From Pelagibacterium halotolerans B2 (GTDB lineage Bacteria > Pseudomonadota > Alphaproteobacteria > Rhizobiales > Devosiaceae), in NCBI RefSeq assembly GCF_000230555.1, contig NC_016078.1, forward strand, positions 3,557,001-3,621,000: a stretch of 64,000 bases of DNA. Reading direction: 5' to 3'. A program made the position numbers and the translations under genes. Position 1 is the first letter of the stretch. Each line of letters starts with the position of its first letter. The notes under the pieces were generated by a model. That model was not told where the DNA came from. It was given only the letters and a program-made list of their open reading frames with translations, and made no database searches. Positions 7,750 through 15,659 of the stretch are shown here, in pieces.

Positions 7750-9507
7750 TCAGAGACTGAGGCCCCGCTTGCGGCCGAGGCTCCAGTCGATCCCGCCGCC
7801 GGGCGTCATCGTCCCCGACACGGTCTGGCTGAGGTGGCGTTCGAGCTGGGGTTTCCAGGGGACGAGTTCGAAGCCGAGGCCATCGTCGACCATGGCAAAA
7901 CGGCCCGAGGCGAGGTCGAGGCGCTGTCGATAGGTCCCGGTGATGCGCTCGCCCTCGGCGGATTTGCGGCGCGGCAGGCCCGTCTCGGCTTCGATCTTCG
8001 CCGCCGTTGCGTCGAGCTCGCGTTCGCGGAGCGTCTTCAGAAGGTCGCGGGCGAAGGTGATGCGTCGGCCGTTCCTGGTTGCCAGTCCCTCGGCGATAAG
8101 ATGATCGCCACGCCGCTCCAGCGCCTCGCGAACTTCGGCGCCGAAACCGTCCATGCTGAGCGGCGCCTGATCCCTTGCCAGTTGCAGGCGGTCGAGCCAG
8201 GTCGCGCCGTTGGCACCGATCTGGGCTTCGAGGTTGAGATCGGAGCGGCCGACCAGGGCCATGCGCTGGCGGTCGCTGTCGCCTGAACGCCAGACCCGCG
8301 TTTCGACAATGCCACCTTCGGGCGTGTCGCCGGCGGCGTCGAGATCATGGAACCGCAGATGATGGACCCGGCCGTCGACAGCGTCGATCACGGCATAGGC
8401 TTCGCCACTTAACTCGTCATGAAGACCGCGTTCGACCAGCCGACCGAGCACGGGAGTGTCCGGCGCAGCCTCGATCGCGAAATCCGCCTGCGCCCGTTCG
8501 CGGCCACCCCCCATGGCGCGGTGCATGGTCTTGATGATGTCGCCACGCTCGGCAAGATCGCGCAGCGTCTGTTCTGCGCCAGGCTTCAGCGACCAGACCG
8601 CGGGGTCGAGCCTGTCCGCGAGACCGAGCCGTTCCAGTGTCTGCGCGCGGCCGATCAGCAGTTTGCGCAATTCTGAATCGCGCGGCTCCGGTGCGCCGGG
8701 CCGCAGATCGGCGACGCCGGCGCCGTCATCGGCGAGGCCTTGCAGCGCGCGGTCGAGGCCCGTCCAGCGCTCGGCCGTGACCTCGGCTTGAAGCCCCGCG
8801 GCAATTTCACGTTCACTGCGCGGCCCGAGCTCCAACTCGACCAATGTCTCGGCGCGGCCGCGAAGGCCCCGGCTGATATAGTCGCGAGAGATGACGAGGT
8901 CTTTTCCGTTCTCGACACGGCCGCGCACCAACACGTGCACATGCGGATTGTCGGTGTTCCAATGATCGACGCCGATCCAGTCGAGCCTGGTGCCGAGATC
9001 GCGCTCGGCCTGTTTCATCAGGTCGCGCGTGAAAGCGCGGATATCCTCGAGGCGGTCGGCGTCTTCGGGCGAGACGATGAAGCGGAAATGATGCCGATCC
9101 TCGTCGCATCGCTCGGCGAAGGTGCGATCATCGACGCTGTCTGTTTCGGCGCTGAACATGCCTGCGTCGCGGCCATCGCGCGTCACGCCTTCGCGTTTGA
9201 GATAGGCGATATGCTTGGTGAGCGGCGCGGAGCGAAAGCGCGCGCCGCGGTGACGGACGACACGCGCCTTGACGACGACGCGCCGCTGGGTGCGGGACAG
9301 CCCGCGCGCCGCACCGGCGAAACGCCCACGCCCGAATTGTGAGCTTCGTCCGCGCGCCTTCGAACCGTTGAGCTTGTATCCGGTGTGCCCGGCCTTGCGG
9401 GCGGCGCCCATGACCTGGCCGACGAAGCTTTGGGCTTTGCGAGGACTTGTTCCGCGATTGCGGATGCGCCCCGGCCGGATACGCAGATCATTGTCGCGGT
9501 CGCTCAT
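7750..9507 (-). CDS. VirD2-like relaxase with DUF3363 domain
   Basis: This 585-residue MOB relaxase would nick the ICE at oriT and pilot the strand. The N-terminal 60 residues are basic. The relaxase core runs about 90-260 with RHHFRFIVSPEDADRLEDI and the metal-binding His motif NPHVHVLVRG (His189, His191). The C-terminal part matches the DUF3363 layout (PVLGRLVERGLHDELSGEAYAVIDAVDGRVHHLRF). The start at 9507 (MSDRDNDLRIRPGRIRNRG) is chosen because the upstream extension is not family-like. The probable origin of transfer lies directly upstream. Confidence 0.92.
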   Translation of the reverse strand: MSDRDNDLRIRPGRIRNRGTSPRKAQSFVGQVMGAARKAGHTGYKLNGSKARGRSSQFGRGRFAGAARGLSRTQRRVVVKARVVRHRGARFRSAPLTKHIAYLKREGVTRDGRDAGMFSAETDSVDDRTFAERCDEDRHHFRFIVSPEDADRLEDIRAFTRDLMKQAERDLGTRLDWIGVDHWNTDNPHVHVLVRGRVENGKDLVISRDYISRGLRGRAETLVELELGPRSEREIAAGLQAEVTAERWTGLDRALQGLADDGAGVADLRPGAPEPRDSELRKLLIGRAQTLERLGLADRLDPAVWSLKPGAEQTLRDLAERGDIIKTMHRAMGGGRERAQADFAIEAAPDTPVLGRLVERGLHDELSGEAYAVIDAVDGRVHHLRFHDLDAAGDTPEGGIVETRVWRSGDSDRQRMALVGRSDLNLEAQIGANGATWLDRLQLARDQAPLSMDGFGAEVREALERRGDHLIAEGLATRNGRRITFARDLLKTLRERELDATAAKIEAETGLPRRKSAEGERITGTYRQRLDLASGRFAMVDDGLGFELVPWKPQLERHLSQTVSGTMTPGGGIDWSLGRKRGLSL

Positions 9508-9754
9508 GACGAAGTCCCCGTTGTCGAGTGGACGGCACGGCGAAAACCGCAAGGAAACAGTTGATTGGGCCATGGGGCGGCACTGTGCCCTTCGCCACGG
9601 CGGGCAAAATATCCAGCAACAACAACGACATAGCGCGCATCAGTGCCGCGCCTTTTATCTCGCCCTCCCGTTGTTGTTGCGCCGTCCGTCTCCGCCCTCC
9701 GTGCCGGGAATACACTGAAACGCGACGGACCGCGCTGGAATACGATCTGCGTGA
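9508..9754. other. Relaxase upstream region with candidate oriT
   Basis: This non-coding gap lies between the relaxase start and the lytic transglycosylase stop. It holds a perfect 12-base inverted repeat, GCAACAACAACG (9616-9627) and CGTTGTTGTTGC (9669-9680). The left arm directly follows ATATCCA, which resembles nick-region sequences of MOB-P relaxases (ATCC plus purine/pyrimidine). Position next to the relaxase and the dyad support an oriT. No experimental nick site can be assigned from sequence. Confidence 0.45.
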
Positions 9755-10474
9755 TCATCGCTGATCCCCGTTTTCATTCGGTGGGAAAAGGCTGTTCGGT
9801 GCATCTGATGTGTGCGGAGAATAAGCGTCTGCACCGCCGCTTGGGCGCGTTGCATCGGCAGAGCTTTGTCGATCAGCATGTGCGGCGAAGAGCGGCGCCG
9901 CGCGCCAGTCCACGACCACGACAGCGTTCTGTTGTTGTGGTTCTGCTGCATCCGGGAGACCAATAAGCGCTTCGAGCGCCGCCACGTAATCGCGGGTCTC
10001 GCGAGGCAGCGGTCGGCCCGTCGTCAGGTGCTCTGCATAGCGTGTCGGTCCCGCATTGTAGGCAGCCAGAAAGCCCGGCGAACCGAAGCGGTCATGCAGC
10101 TCACGCAGGTAAGCGGCGCCGGCGAGAATGTTGTCGCGCGGATCGAACGGGTCGCGCCCCAGCCCGTAGCGCGCACGCAGTTCATCCCAGGTGCCGGGCA
10201 TGATCTGCATCAACCCCATGGCGCCTTTCGCGCTGACGGCGCCCGCATCTCCAGCGCTTTCCACGCGCATGACGGCGGCGACCCAGTGCGCCGGGATGCC
10301 GAACCGCTGCGCAGATTCGGCGATATAGGCCGCATAGGGATTGCTGCTTTGCGCCACCCTGGAGGGCGCAGTTTCTGCAAGCGCGACGCCGGGAATGACG
10401 GCGCCCGCGAGCAGGCCGCAGAGGACTATTCTCGCCACCAACGCGCAGTGTCGAGGCGGTTTAGCTGCGGTCAT
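9755..10474 (-). CDS. Lytic transglycosylase of the transfer system
   Basis: This 239-residue secreted SLT-type lytic transglycosylase would open peptidoglycan for the conjugation channel. A signal peptide (about 1-33) is followed by the catalytic domain. The probable catalytic Glu72 is in RVESAG, GLMQIMPGTW lies at 87-96 and AYNAG at 138-142, all hallmark motifs. The C-terminal 60 residues are low complexity. The start codon lies inside the last codons of the upstream DUF736 gene (overlap 10461-10474), so the two are co-translated. It corresponds to VirB1/TrbN-like genes of other systems. Confidence 0.92.
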   Translation of the reverse strand: MTAAKPPRHCALVARIVLCGLLAGAVIPGVALAETAPSRVAQSSNPYAAYIAESAQRFGIPAHWVAAVMRVESAGDAGAVSAKGAMGLMQIMPGTWDELRARYGLGRDPFDPRDNILAGAAYLRELHDRFGSPGFLAAYNAGPTRYAEHLTTGRPLPRETRDYVAALEALIGLPDAAEPQQQNAVVVVDWRAAPLFAAHADRQSSADATRPSGGADAYSPHTSDAPNSLFPPNENGDQR

Positions 10475-10808
10475 CGCGCTTCTCGGGGCGCTTTGCGGGA
10501 CGGTTCCAATGCAGCACCCAATGTCCGTCCTCGGCGTCCGTCTCGAAGAGATTGGCGCGGATCGGAAGAGCGAATGTCGGATCGTCGATCTGCAAGGAAA
10601 CGAAATCTCCGGCCTTCTCGCCGGTGCGTTTCCAGCCGGCACCGATCTCCGGCCCGTCATCGCCACCATGATGGATGCGATAGTCGGGGGCGTTATCGCT
10701 GTCCGACGGCGCTGCCGGGACGAGGGTGAGTTCGCGGTAGAGAATGAGCGTGTGAAGTCGGCCGACGAAGCCGGTTTCCGTGCGGGTGAATTGACCGATC
10801 TGAGCCAT
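10461..10808 (-). CDS. DUF736 family protein
   Basis: This 115-residue protein is of the DUF736 family, common on alphaproteobacterial plasmids and ICEs and of unknown function. It shows the family opening MAQIGQFTRTETGFVGRLHTL, the central APDYRIHHGG and the DDPTFALPIRANLF block. The start at 10808 is fixed by this opening. It sits in the traF-DUF736-transglycosylase block. Two further DUF736 genes or remnants are in the window (14886 and the split copy 14540/20341), and this one is the most divergent at its C-terminus. Confidence 0.85.
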   Translation of the reverse strand: MAQIGQFTRTETGFVGRLHTLILYRELTLVPAAPSDSDNAPDYRIHHGGDDGPEIGAGWKRTGEKAGDFVSLQIDDPTFALPIRANLFETDAEDGHWVLHWNRPAKRPEKRDDRS

Positions 10809-10821
10809 GGGAAGGTTCCTT

Positions 10822-11400
10822 TCATTTGCGGTCGGAAGATTGTGGAGCGGCGTCGGCGCGGCGATCGGCGCGCCAGACATAGCGGCCGTCGCTGTCTTGA
10901 TCGGTGAGGATCGGGACGGCGCGCCCGATCACGGCGTCCACCGGGAGCGCGCCGAAATAACGACCGTCGAGACTGTCGGGATGGTCTCGATTCAGGAGAA
11001 AGAGTTCCGTGCTGGCGACGATGTGGCAGCCTTGCCAAACGGGCAGTGCATGGCCGAAGCGGTCATTTGGCTTCGCCTGTGCCACAACGCGTTCGTCGAC
11101 CGACACAGTGCTACCGGCACGGCAGACACGCTGTCCGGGAAGCGCAGCGATATGCTTGAGGAGAGGGACGCCCTCGGGCAGGTAACCGCGCCCGTCGAGA
11201 TAGCTCGCGAGCGATTGGGGTGGATCGACAACGACGAGATCGCCGACCGAAAGATCTTCATCCGAAGCGACGGCGTAGAGGCCGATGGGCGTGCTTCCGG
11301 ACGCGTTCCAGATCAGCTTCGGACTGACATGGACGAAGGCCAGTCCGCCAATCGCAAGCACCGAGAAACAGGTCGATATGACGTAACTGAACCGGGTCAT
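10822..11400 (-). CDS. traF: TraF-like S26 signal peptidase
   Basis: This 192-residue TraF-type serine peptidase processes or cyclises the pilin in trb/tra systems. It has an N-terminal membrane anchor (about 5-27). The nucleophile region is WNASGSTPIGLY, with Ser36 the probable catalytic serine. The general-base lysine region is GVPLLKHIAALPGQ (Lys82). The SELFLLNRDHPDSLDGRYFG-like region corresponds to the later conserved boxes of S26 enzymes. It overlaps the DUF2840 gene by 4 bases and precedes DUF736 by 13 bases, all in one operon. Confidence 0.93.
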   Translation of the reverse strand: MTRFSYVISTCFSVLAIGGLAFVHVSPKLIWNASGSTPIGLYAVASDEDLSVGDLVVVDPPQSLASYLDGRGYLPEGVPLLKHIAALPGQRVCRAGSTVSVDERVVAQAKPNDRFGHALPVWQGCHIVASTELFLLNRDHPDSLDGRYFGALPVDAVIGRAVPILTDQDSDGRYVWRADRRADAAPQSSDRK

Positions 11401-11903
11401 GACGCGCTCCCTGCCGATGCGGCGCGCAAAGTCTGTGGATCGGGCGGACAGGTCTGGCGCAGCAGCCAGGCGCGATGTTGAGCGGCTGTGTAGCCGCGTG
11501 GCTCCATACCCGCAGACAGTCTGTTGTGAACGTGGCGCCAGTAGTTCGGTGCTGCGTTCGCCGGGTTGACGCCGAGCGCTTCGATCGCATCGACAACCTG
11601 AAGAACGCGTTCGACCTTGGGCCAGCCGGACAGGCGCAGCAGGCTTTCACCGCCGGGAGTCACATACGGAACGGTCGCATAGGGCTCGCCCGGTCGGGGC
11701 GCACGCAGAATGTCGATCCTGCTGACTACTGTGCCATAGTCATTTGCCTGCCAGCGGACAAAGGCAAAGACAGCGCCGGGATCGAATGCGGCGGTGCTGC
11801 GGCTGCGGCTCAGAACCTTTGTCCGCGCGATGCGGCCGAAGCGAATCCAGTGCTCGACCCGCTTCTCGATCCAGACGAGCTCGACTGTGGCGCCGCCGCT
11901 CAT
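11397..11903 (-). CDS. DUF2840 domain protein
   Basis: This 168-residue cytoplasmic protein of the DUF2840 family is regularly found beside traF in trb-type ICEs. Typical parts seen are TxVELxWIEKRVEHWIRFGR near the start and a basic-Arg SRSRS stretch. The WKVERVLQVVDAIEALGVNP-like and YWRHVHNRLSAG segments follow. Function is unknown. It overlaps both the AlpA-like gene (ATGA) and traF by 4 bases, indicating tight coupling. Confidence 0.85.
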   Translation of the reverse strand: MSGGATVELVWIEKRVEHWIRFGRIARTKVLSRSRSTAAFDPGAVFAFVRWQANDYGTVVSRIDILRAPRPGEPYATVPYVTPGGESLLRLSGWPKVERVLQVVDAIEALGVNPANAAPNYWRHVHNRLSAGMEPRGYTAAQHRAWLLRQTCPPDPQTLRAASAGSAS

Positions 11904-12184
11904 GAGCCGGCCTTCCGCGCATAGGCGGGCGAGATCGCGGCATGCCGCTTGGCGGGCAACACTTCCTCGCCCGTGTCATCCGAGGTGGAATGCTTCTCTC
12001 CGCGGCTGACCCAGGCCTGCAAATCCTCGATCGCATAGACGACACGCCCGCCGATCTTGGAATAGCGCGGCCCCGTGCCATAGGTGCGGTGCTTTTCGAG
12101 TGTTCGTCCGGAAAGGCCGAGAAAACGGGCCGCCTCGGGTGTTCTCAGATAGCGTGGGGGAAGTCCGGCATTGGGGTCTGGCAT
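11900..12184 (-). CDS. AlpA/MerR-like helix-turn-helix protein
   Basis: This 94-residue DNA-binding protein has a winged HTH of the AlpA/excisionase type: YLRTPEAARFLGLSGRTLEKHRTYGTGPRYSKIGGRVVYAIEDLQAWV, about 11-59. Such proteins act as excision directionality factors or as regulators of ICE transfer genes. It is the first gene of the DUF2840-traF-DUF736-transglycosylase operon. In related ICEs repA and parA often sit between this gene and DUF2840. Here the two reading frames overlap directly, so that pair is missing. Confidence 0.85.
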   Translation of the reverse strand: MPDPNAGLPPRYLRTPEAARFLGLSGRTLEKHRTYGTGPRYSKIGGRVVYAIEDLQAWVSRGEKHSTSDDTGEEVLPAKRHAAISPAYARKAGS

Positions 12185-12403
12185 GGGTCGCGTCTCCGGT
12201 TAGGCCGTCCCGCCGCAGGATGCGCGGGACTGTCGGAGACGAGAAAAGCGGAGAAGCGCGGCCAGGAGGGATGACGATCAGAGCGCGTTGAAAACGTCAC
12301 CCCATGCCGTCATCAGCGCATGCGAATTCTTACGGCGGCTTCGGGCGTTTCAAGGGACGAACATCGGCGGTGGAAGATGTCAATCCGACGTGCGATCCCA
12401 GGA
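12185..12403. other. Promoter/leader region of the AlpA operon, no gene seen
   Basis: The 219 bases between the AlpA-like start and the next stop codon show no coding frame. A GC-rich near-palindrome (around 12206-12230, GTCCCGCC...GCGGGAC) lies close to the start of the operon and may be part of its leader. Confidence 0.35.
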
Positions 12404-12934
12404 TTAGCTCGGTTTATAGACGTGACGAAGCTGCACACAGACGAAGTTCAGATCGACGGCGATTTCTGCAAGTTCGCCCATAATTTCGTCGCATCGTGCT
12501 TGCGAGAGATCTTCTTGCGTGAACTCTACATCATTCCCCAGGCGACGGACGTTTGACCGCATGACTGGATGTCCGATTGCGAGGAAATCGAACAAAAATT
12601 GTGAGTGGAGGATGCCGTTTCGTCGCCTGCGCTCGGCATGTAAACGATCGACCACCTGCTCAAAGCGTTCATACCAACCGTCAATCTGAATGCGGTCGAA
12701 TGGTTCGTCGGCTTGCACCAGATCGCGAAATGCGTCGATCTTGTCGACGTTCCTGAGCCCAGCAAGCCACCTGTGGGTTTCGTTCCATTTGTCGTGGCCG
12801 TGCGCGAGCAGGAGGATTTGATCGATTTGTCCTTCCAGCCATTGGAACGAGATCACGTATTGTCCCACAAAACTATAGAAGCGTTCCGCTTCAGCGACTG
12901 CGGCGGGATCACCTTCCCAACGGCTCTTGGTCAT
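12404..12934 (-). CDS. Hypothetical protein
   Basis: This 176-residue protein is predicted cytoplasmic and mainly alpha-helical. No known domain is recognised. Notable stretches are FYSFVGQYVISFQWLEGQIDQILLLA near the start and RRRNGILHSQFLFDFL in the middle. The latter resembles the helical RNxxxH patterns of some small toxin or abortive-infection proteins, but this is too weak for a call. G+C looks lower than in the flanking transfer genes, and it interrupts the usual backbone order, so it is probably an accessory gene. Confidence 0.6.
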   Translation of the reverse strand: MTKSRWEGDPAAVAEAERFYSFVGQYVISFQWLEGQIDQILLLAHGHDKWNETHRWLAGLRNVDKIDAFRDLVQADEPFDRIQIDGWYERFEQVVDRLHAERRRRNGILHSQFLFDFLAIGHPVMRSNVRRLGNDVEFTQEDLSQARCDEIMGELAEIAVDLNFVCVQLRHVYKPS

Positions 12935-12993
12935 GCTTGGTCACTCTGAGATTGTCCTGAGGACAAGATAGCAGTTTTTGCTGCTTCTGATGA

Positions 12994-13702
12994 CTACTTG
13001 CCGTGCAACAGGTTCTTATATCCCTGATCGATCATCATTCGGCCATAAGAGGCCAAGCGAGCAACCTGCGCCTTGAGTGAGCTCGTCTTCCACGGTTCGG
13101 CGGCGACGCGATCGGCGCCGAAGAAGGCCGTCGCAATGGCACGGTAGCTGGCGCCGCTCTGTCGCCCGTCGATCGTGCGCAGGGCGCGTTTCAGACGCTC
13201 CCGCCGATGGGGCGTAATCGGCGGATCGGCGTCGCGGTCGATGAGTTGGCGATACAGCCGGTCAGCGGCGGCAAGCCGAACGGACCAAGCGTCATCGAGA
13301 GGAAGCAGGAGACCTACGGGCTGATCACCGGCCCGATCGCCGACAAGGTTGGCGCCATTCTCCAATCGCATCCACAACAGCCCATCCGCACCCGTTCTGC
13401 GATCTGTGATGCTGTCAGAGAAAATGGCGGCGGTCAGGCCGATGTCGGGCAGAGACGCGATCAGGTGAACCACTGCGGGCGCAGCGGAAGGTAGCCAGAA
13501 GACGGGAGCGCCAAGCGCGTTGAGCTCTGGGTCTACCGGGAAATCGCAACCCCCAATCGGCTGGAGTGCCGCCGCCCTCCTGCATCATGTCGTAGTCTTT
13601 GCGATAGTGCGTGTTCCGCCGAAGGCATTCCCAGGCCAGCCCCGAGATGTCGAGCTGATCGAAATAATCATATTGGTGATCGTCGCGCCAGTCGGCCGGC
13701 AT
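12994..13702 (-). pseudogene. DUF6499/DUF2285 regulator split by a frameshift
   Basis: The N-terminal part (13702 downward) reads MPADWRDDHQYDYFDQLDIS and continues as a DUF6499-type start through GLRFP. After that the frame degenerates. The -1 shifted frame continues as VDPELNALGAPVFWLP and on through VHLIASLPDIGLTAAIF to a full DUF2285 C-terminal domain ending at 12994. Deleting one C in the CCC run at about 13536-13540 (GGG on the + strand) restores one ~235-residue protein. It could be a real mutation, a sequencing error or, less likely, programmed frameshifting. Intact homologues are regulators of ICE backbones. Confidence 0.75.
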
Positions 13703-13831
13703 GGCGAACTTCTCCCAATCACACGCCGAAATGTTGGACGGCGTCAGCTACTTGGGATGTTTCGCCGTAAATCGGCGGTTGCATAGTACGGGCACAAGCA
13801 TCGTGCGATGCGCAGGGTGCATCGCTACCGC

Positions 13832-14107
13832 CTATTCTAGGGGAAGACCGTTTCTGAGAATGTCTCGATACCCTTGTTCGGTCATCCAACGCGCGCGGGA
13901 CAGGTGGCTGTCGTGCACGCGGCGGGCGCGCTCCGGCTCCGCCTTCGCGTCGATGCCAAGCAAAACCGACGACACCTCTTCCAGCGATGCTCCTGCATCG
14001 TTGGCGTCGAGAAGTCGCATGTAAAGCTTGAGATGATCGCGATCATAGAGGGTCACGGCCGCTTCGTTCGGCGGGGCATCTGCGATCGAAAGCTGGGTAG
14101 CGGGCAT
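13832..14107 (-). CDS. Small DUF2285 protein
   Basis: This 91-residue protein corresponds to the DUF2285 domain: LYDRDHLKLYMRLLDANDAGASLEEVSSVLLG, then ARRVHDSHLSRARWMTEQGYRDIL. It is a likely DNA-binding accessory regulator of ICE genes, short relative to the fused version at 12994-13702. The ATG at 14107 has an AGGA site about 8 bases upstream; a longer frame would need a TTG start. It is divergent from the XRE regulator at 14280. Confidence 0.75.
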   Translation of the reverse strand: MPATQLSIADAPPNEAAVTLYDRDHLKLYMRLLDANDAGASLEEVSSVLLGIDAKAEPERARRVHDSHLSRARWMTEQGYRDILRNGLPLE

Positions 14108-14229
14108 CGGTGTCCTGAGGGTCTGGTGCAATGATCAATGAACCGGAAACCATGACGCATGCAAGCGCCGGCCGGTTGAAACGCCACCGGGGCGACGACT
14201 GCGGTGTGCTTGGGTCGGCTTATTGCCCG

Positions 14230-14243
14230 CGTATTATAATACG
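14230..14243. promoter_or_regulatory. Perfect palindrome upstream of the XRE regulator
   Basis: The palindrome CGTATTATAATACG lies 37 bases before the XRE start and overlaps a TATAAT-like -10 hexamer. It is a good candidate operator for autoregulation by the XRE protein, and possibly for control of the divergent DUF2285 gene. Confidence 0.5.
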
Positions 14244-14279
14244 TCGCATCAAAGTACGCGATCCGCATTTTACTCGCGG

Positions 14280-14498
14280 ATGGATATTCGTGACGTTTTT
14301 GGAAAGAATCTCAAGCTCTACCGGCTGAAAATCGGCATTAGCCAGGATGCGCTGGCAGCGAAGATGGGCGTGGACCGCGCCCATGTGAGTTCGATGGAGC
14401 GCGGCCAGCAGAACGTGACCATCATCACCCTTTGGCATGCGGCGCTCGCGCTTGACGTGAAGCCGGCTGCACTTCTCGACGATCAGGCTCAGGATTAG
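14280..14498 (+). CDS. XRE-family transcriptional regulator
   Basis: This 72-residue single-domain Cro/CI-type HTH protein reads MDIRDVFGKNLKLYRLKIGISQDALAAKMGVDRAHVSSMERGQ and continues, with HTH at about 21-42 and the conserved SxxERG end. Start at 14280 fits the family opening. Such regulators act as repressors of excision/transfer genes in rhizobial and related ICEs. It is the only + strand gene in the backbone left of the RIT element. The palindrome at 14230-14243 is probably its operator. Confidence 0.85.
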   Translation: MDIRDVFGKNLKLYRLKIGISQDALAAKMGVDRAHVSSMERGQQNVTIITLWHAALALDVKPAALLDDQAQD

Positions 14499-14539
14499 AG
14501 GCGCCCCACCCGGCAAGATCGGGCGAGGCGCCGGAGGCG

Positions 14540-14719
14540 TCAGTCGCCGTTCTGGCGGCGGGAGCGCGACCAGATGAGACTGAAGCTCTCTTCTCCCTCG
14601 ATGACGGTGTCGTCGAAGAGGTTGGCGTAGATCGGCGCGGTGAAGCTCGGATCGTCGAGCTTGAGGCTCAGATAGTCGCGGCCTTCGTTCGATCGCTTGG
14701 ACCAGGCGGCGCCGATTTC
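14540..14719 (-). pseudogene. DUF736 gene, C-terminal fragment (interrupted)
   Basis: The reading frame [20 protein letters not shown] then [17 protein letters not shown] and the end SRRQNGD is the C-terminal half of a DUF736 protein. The N-terminal half is at 20341-20493. Joined as ...RVFVGRV + EIGAAW... they give a normal ~110-residue DUF736 protein. The 5.6-kb RIT element at 14720-20340 separates them. Confidence 0.9.
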
Positions 14720-14748
14720 CGCATTATGTGGTGCACCACATAACGCGG
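14719..14748. repeat. Near-perfect palindrome at the left end of the RIT element
   Basis: The core TTATGTGGTGCACCACATAA (14724-14743) is a perfect 20-base palindrome, flanked by CCGC and GCGG arms. It lies between the disrupted DUF736 fragment and the left inverted repeat. It has no counterpart at the right end. Confidence 0.7.
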
Positions 14749-14792
14749 ATTATGCTGAGAGTGGGATTATGCGGAGTGCCGGGTTTTGAGGT
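14748..14792 (+). repeat. Left inverted repeat of RIT element
   Basis: This 45-base repeat begins GATTATGCTGAGAGTGGGAT and ends GGGTTTTGAGGT. It is the exact reverse complement of 20296-20340. It contains two direct copies of GATTATGC, likely recombinase-binding sites. The sub-sequence GATTATGCGGAG (14765-14776) is repeated in inverse orientation at 14824-14835. Confidence 0.92.
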
Positions 14793-14885
14793 CCGGTTTT
14801 CCGGCGGTTTTGGGCGGATTCTGCTCCGCATAATCGCGGGGTTGGAAGGCGGGCGCCCCGCAGTGAGCGGAGCGCCCTTGTTCGG

Positions 14886-15185
14886 TCATCGCGACCAGAT
14901 GAGCTTGTGCTCGCCCTTGTCGCCCTGCACCAGGGAGGCGTAGACCGGGGCCGTGAAGGAGGGGTCGTCGAGCTTGAGGGAGAGGTACTCGGCGCCTGTT
15001 TCCTTGGCGGTCTTGCTCCAGCCGGCTCCGAACTCGACGCCGTTGGCGGTGACCCGGTGGTCGGGCGCCTTGTCGCTGTCGTGGTCGCAGGGCTTGATGG
15101 TGGCCTTTACGTTGAGGGTGAGGGTTTTGATCGTGCCGGCGTAGATGCCGTTGTCGTCGCGGGTGAAGGTGCCGATCTGAGCCAT
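14886..15185 (-). CDS. DUF736 family protein (passenger of RIT element)
   Basis: This 99-residue intact DUF736 protein shows MAQIGTFTRDDNGIYAGTIK at the start, the APDHRVTANGVEFGAGWSK centre and [20 protein letters not shown] before the IWSR end. Function is unknown, but the family is a hallmark of conjugative elements. Unusually it lies inside the RIT inverted repeats, beside a DUF736 gene that the same element has broken, and could functionally replace it. Upstream is a long GC-rich leader shared with two other backbone genes (see 15278-15395). Confidence 0.85.
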   Translation of the reverse strand: MAQIGTFTRDDNGIYAGTIKTLTLNVKATIKPCDHDSDKAPDHRVTANGVEFGAGWSKTAKETGAEYLSLKLDDPSFTAPVYASLVQGDKGEHKLIWSR

Positions 15186-15277
15186 TGTCGTATCTCCTGA
15201 GAGTTGTCCGAAGCCGCCCCATGCGGCCTCGATGGCGGTCGAGCGGCGACGGGCCGGACGGCTGCATTCAAGGGACC

Positions 15278-15395
15278 GCAGCGTGAGCGGAGGACGGCGG
15301 CAGCCGAGCTTGTTGCTTCGCGAGGAATGCGGCGAAGCCGCAGGGGAAGAAGGTCGGCGGAGCCGTTGCAGGCCAGGACCGGCCCGGCGCCAGAC
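15278..15395 (-). promoter_or_regulatory. Conserved GC-rich leader, copy A
   Basis: This non-coding block lies upstream of the DUF736 start at 15185. On the + strand it contains CGGAGGACGGCGG, then TTGCTTCGCGAGGAATG, then GCCGTTGCAGGCCAGGACCGG. The same blocks in the same order occur at 20585-20712 (before the broken DUF736) and, more degenerate, at 29202-29353 (before DUF2493). GC dyads such as GCGGCGAAGCCGC suggest RNA structure. The rest of 15186-15659 shows no gene. Confidence 0.55.
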
Positions 15396-15659
15396 CAGCC
15401 CAGATGAGAGGCCGCATGGGGGCTTTGCTGCATTGTCGGTAGAGAACGACATGGACAGTCGGCGCTCCGTCGGCATGACCGGCGTCACAGGCGGCAGGGC
15501 AACCCTCCCGCCACCATGATCACCATGATCACCATGCCGCGACACGCCAACATGACGGTGCGCAGGACATGAAGACCCAATCCGACAAATCGGTATAGGC
15601 GGATGATCTTTGATCGGACGGCTCCCAGAAGCGAGATCGCGCAGCTTACGTCTATGCCT

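Noticed and set aside
15508..15535. Short tandem repeat of ATGATCACC
   Set aside because: Only two to three units, no link to a gene start or terminus; treated as incidental.
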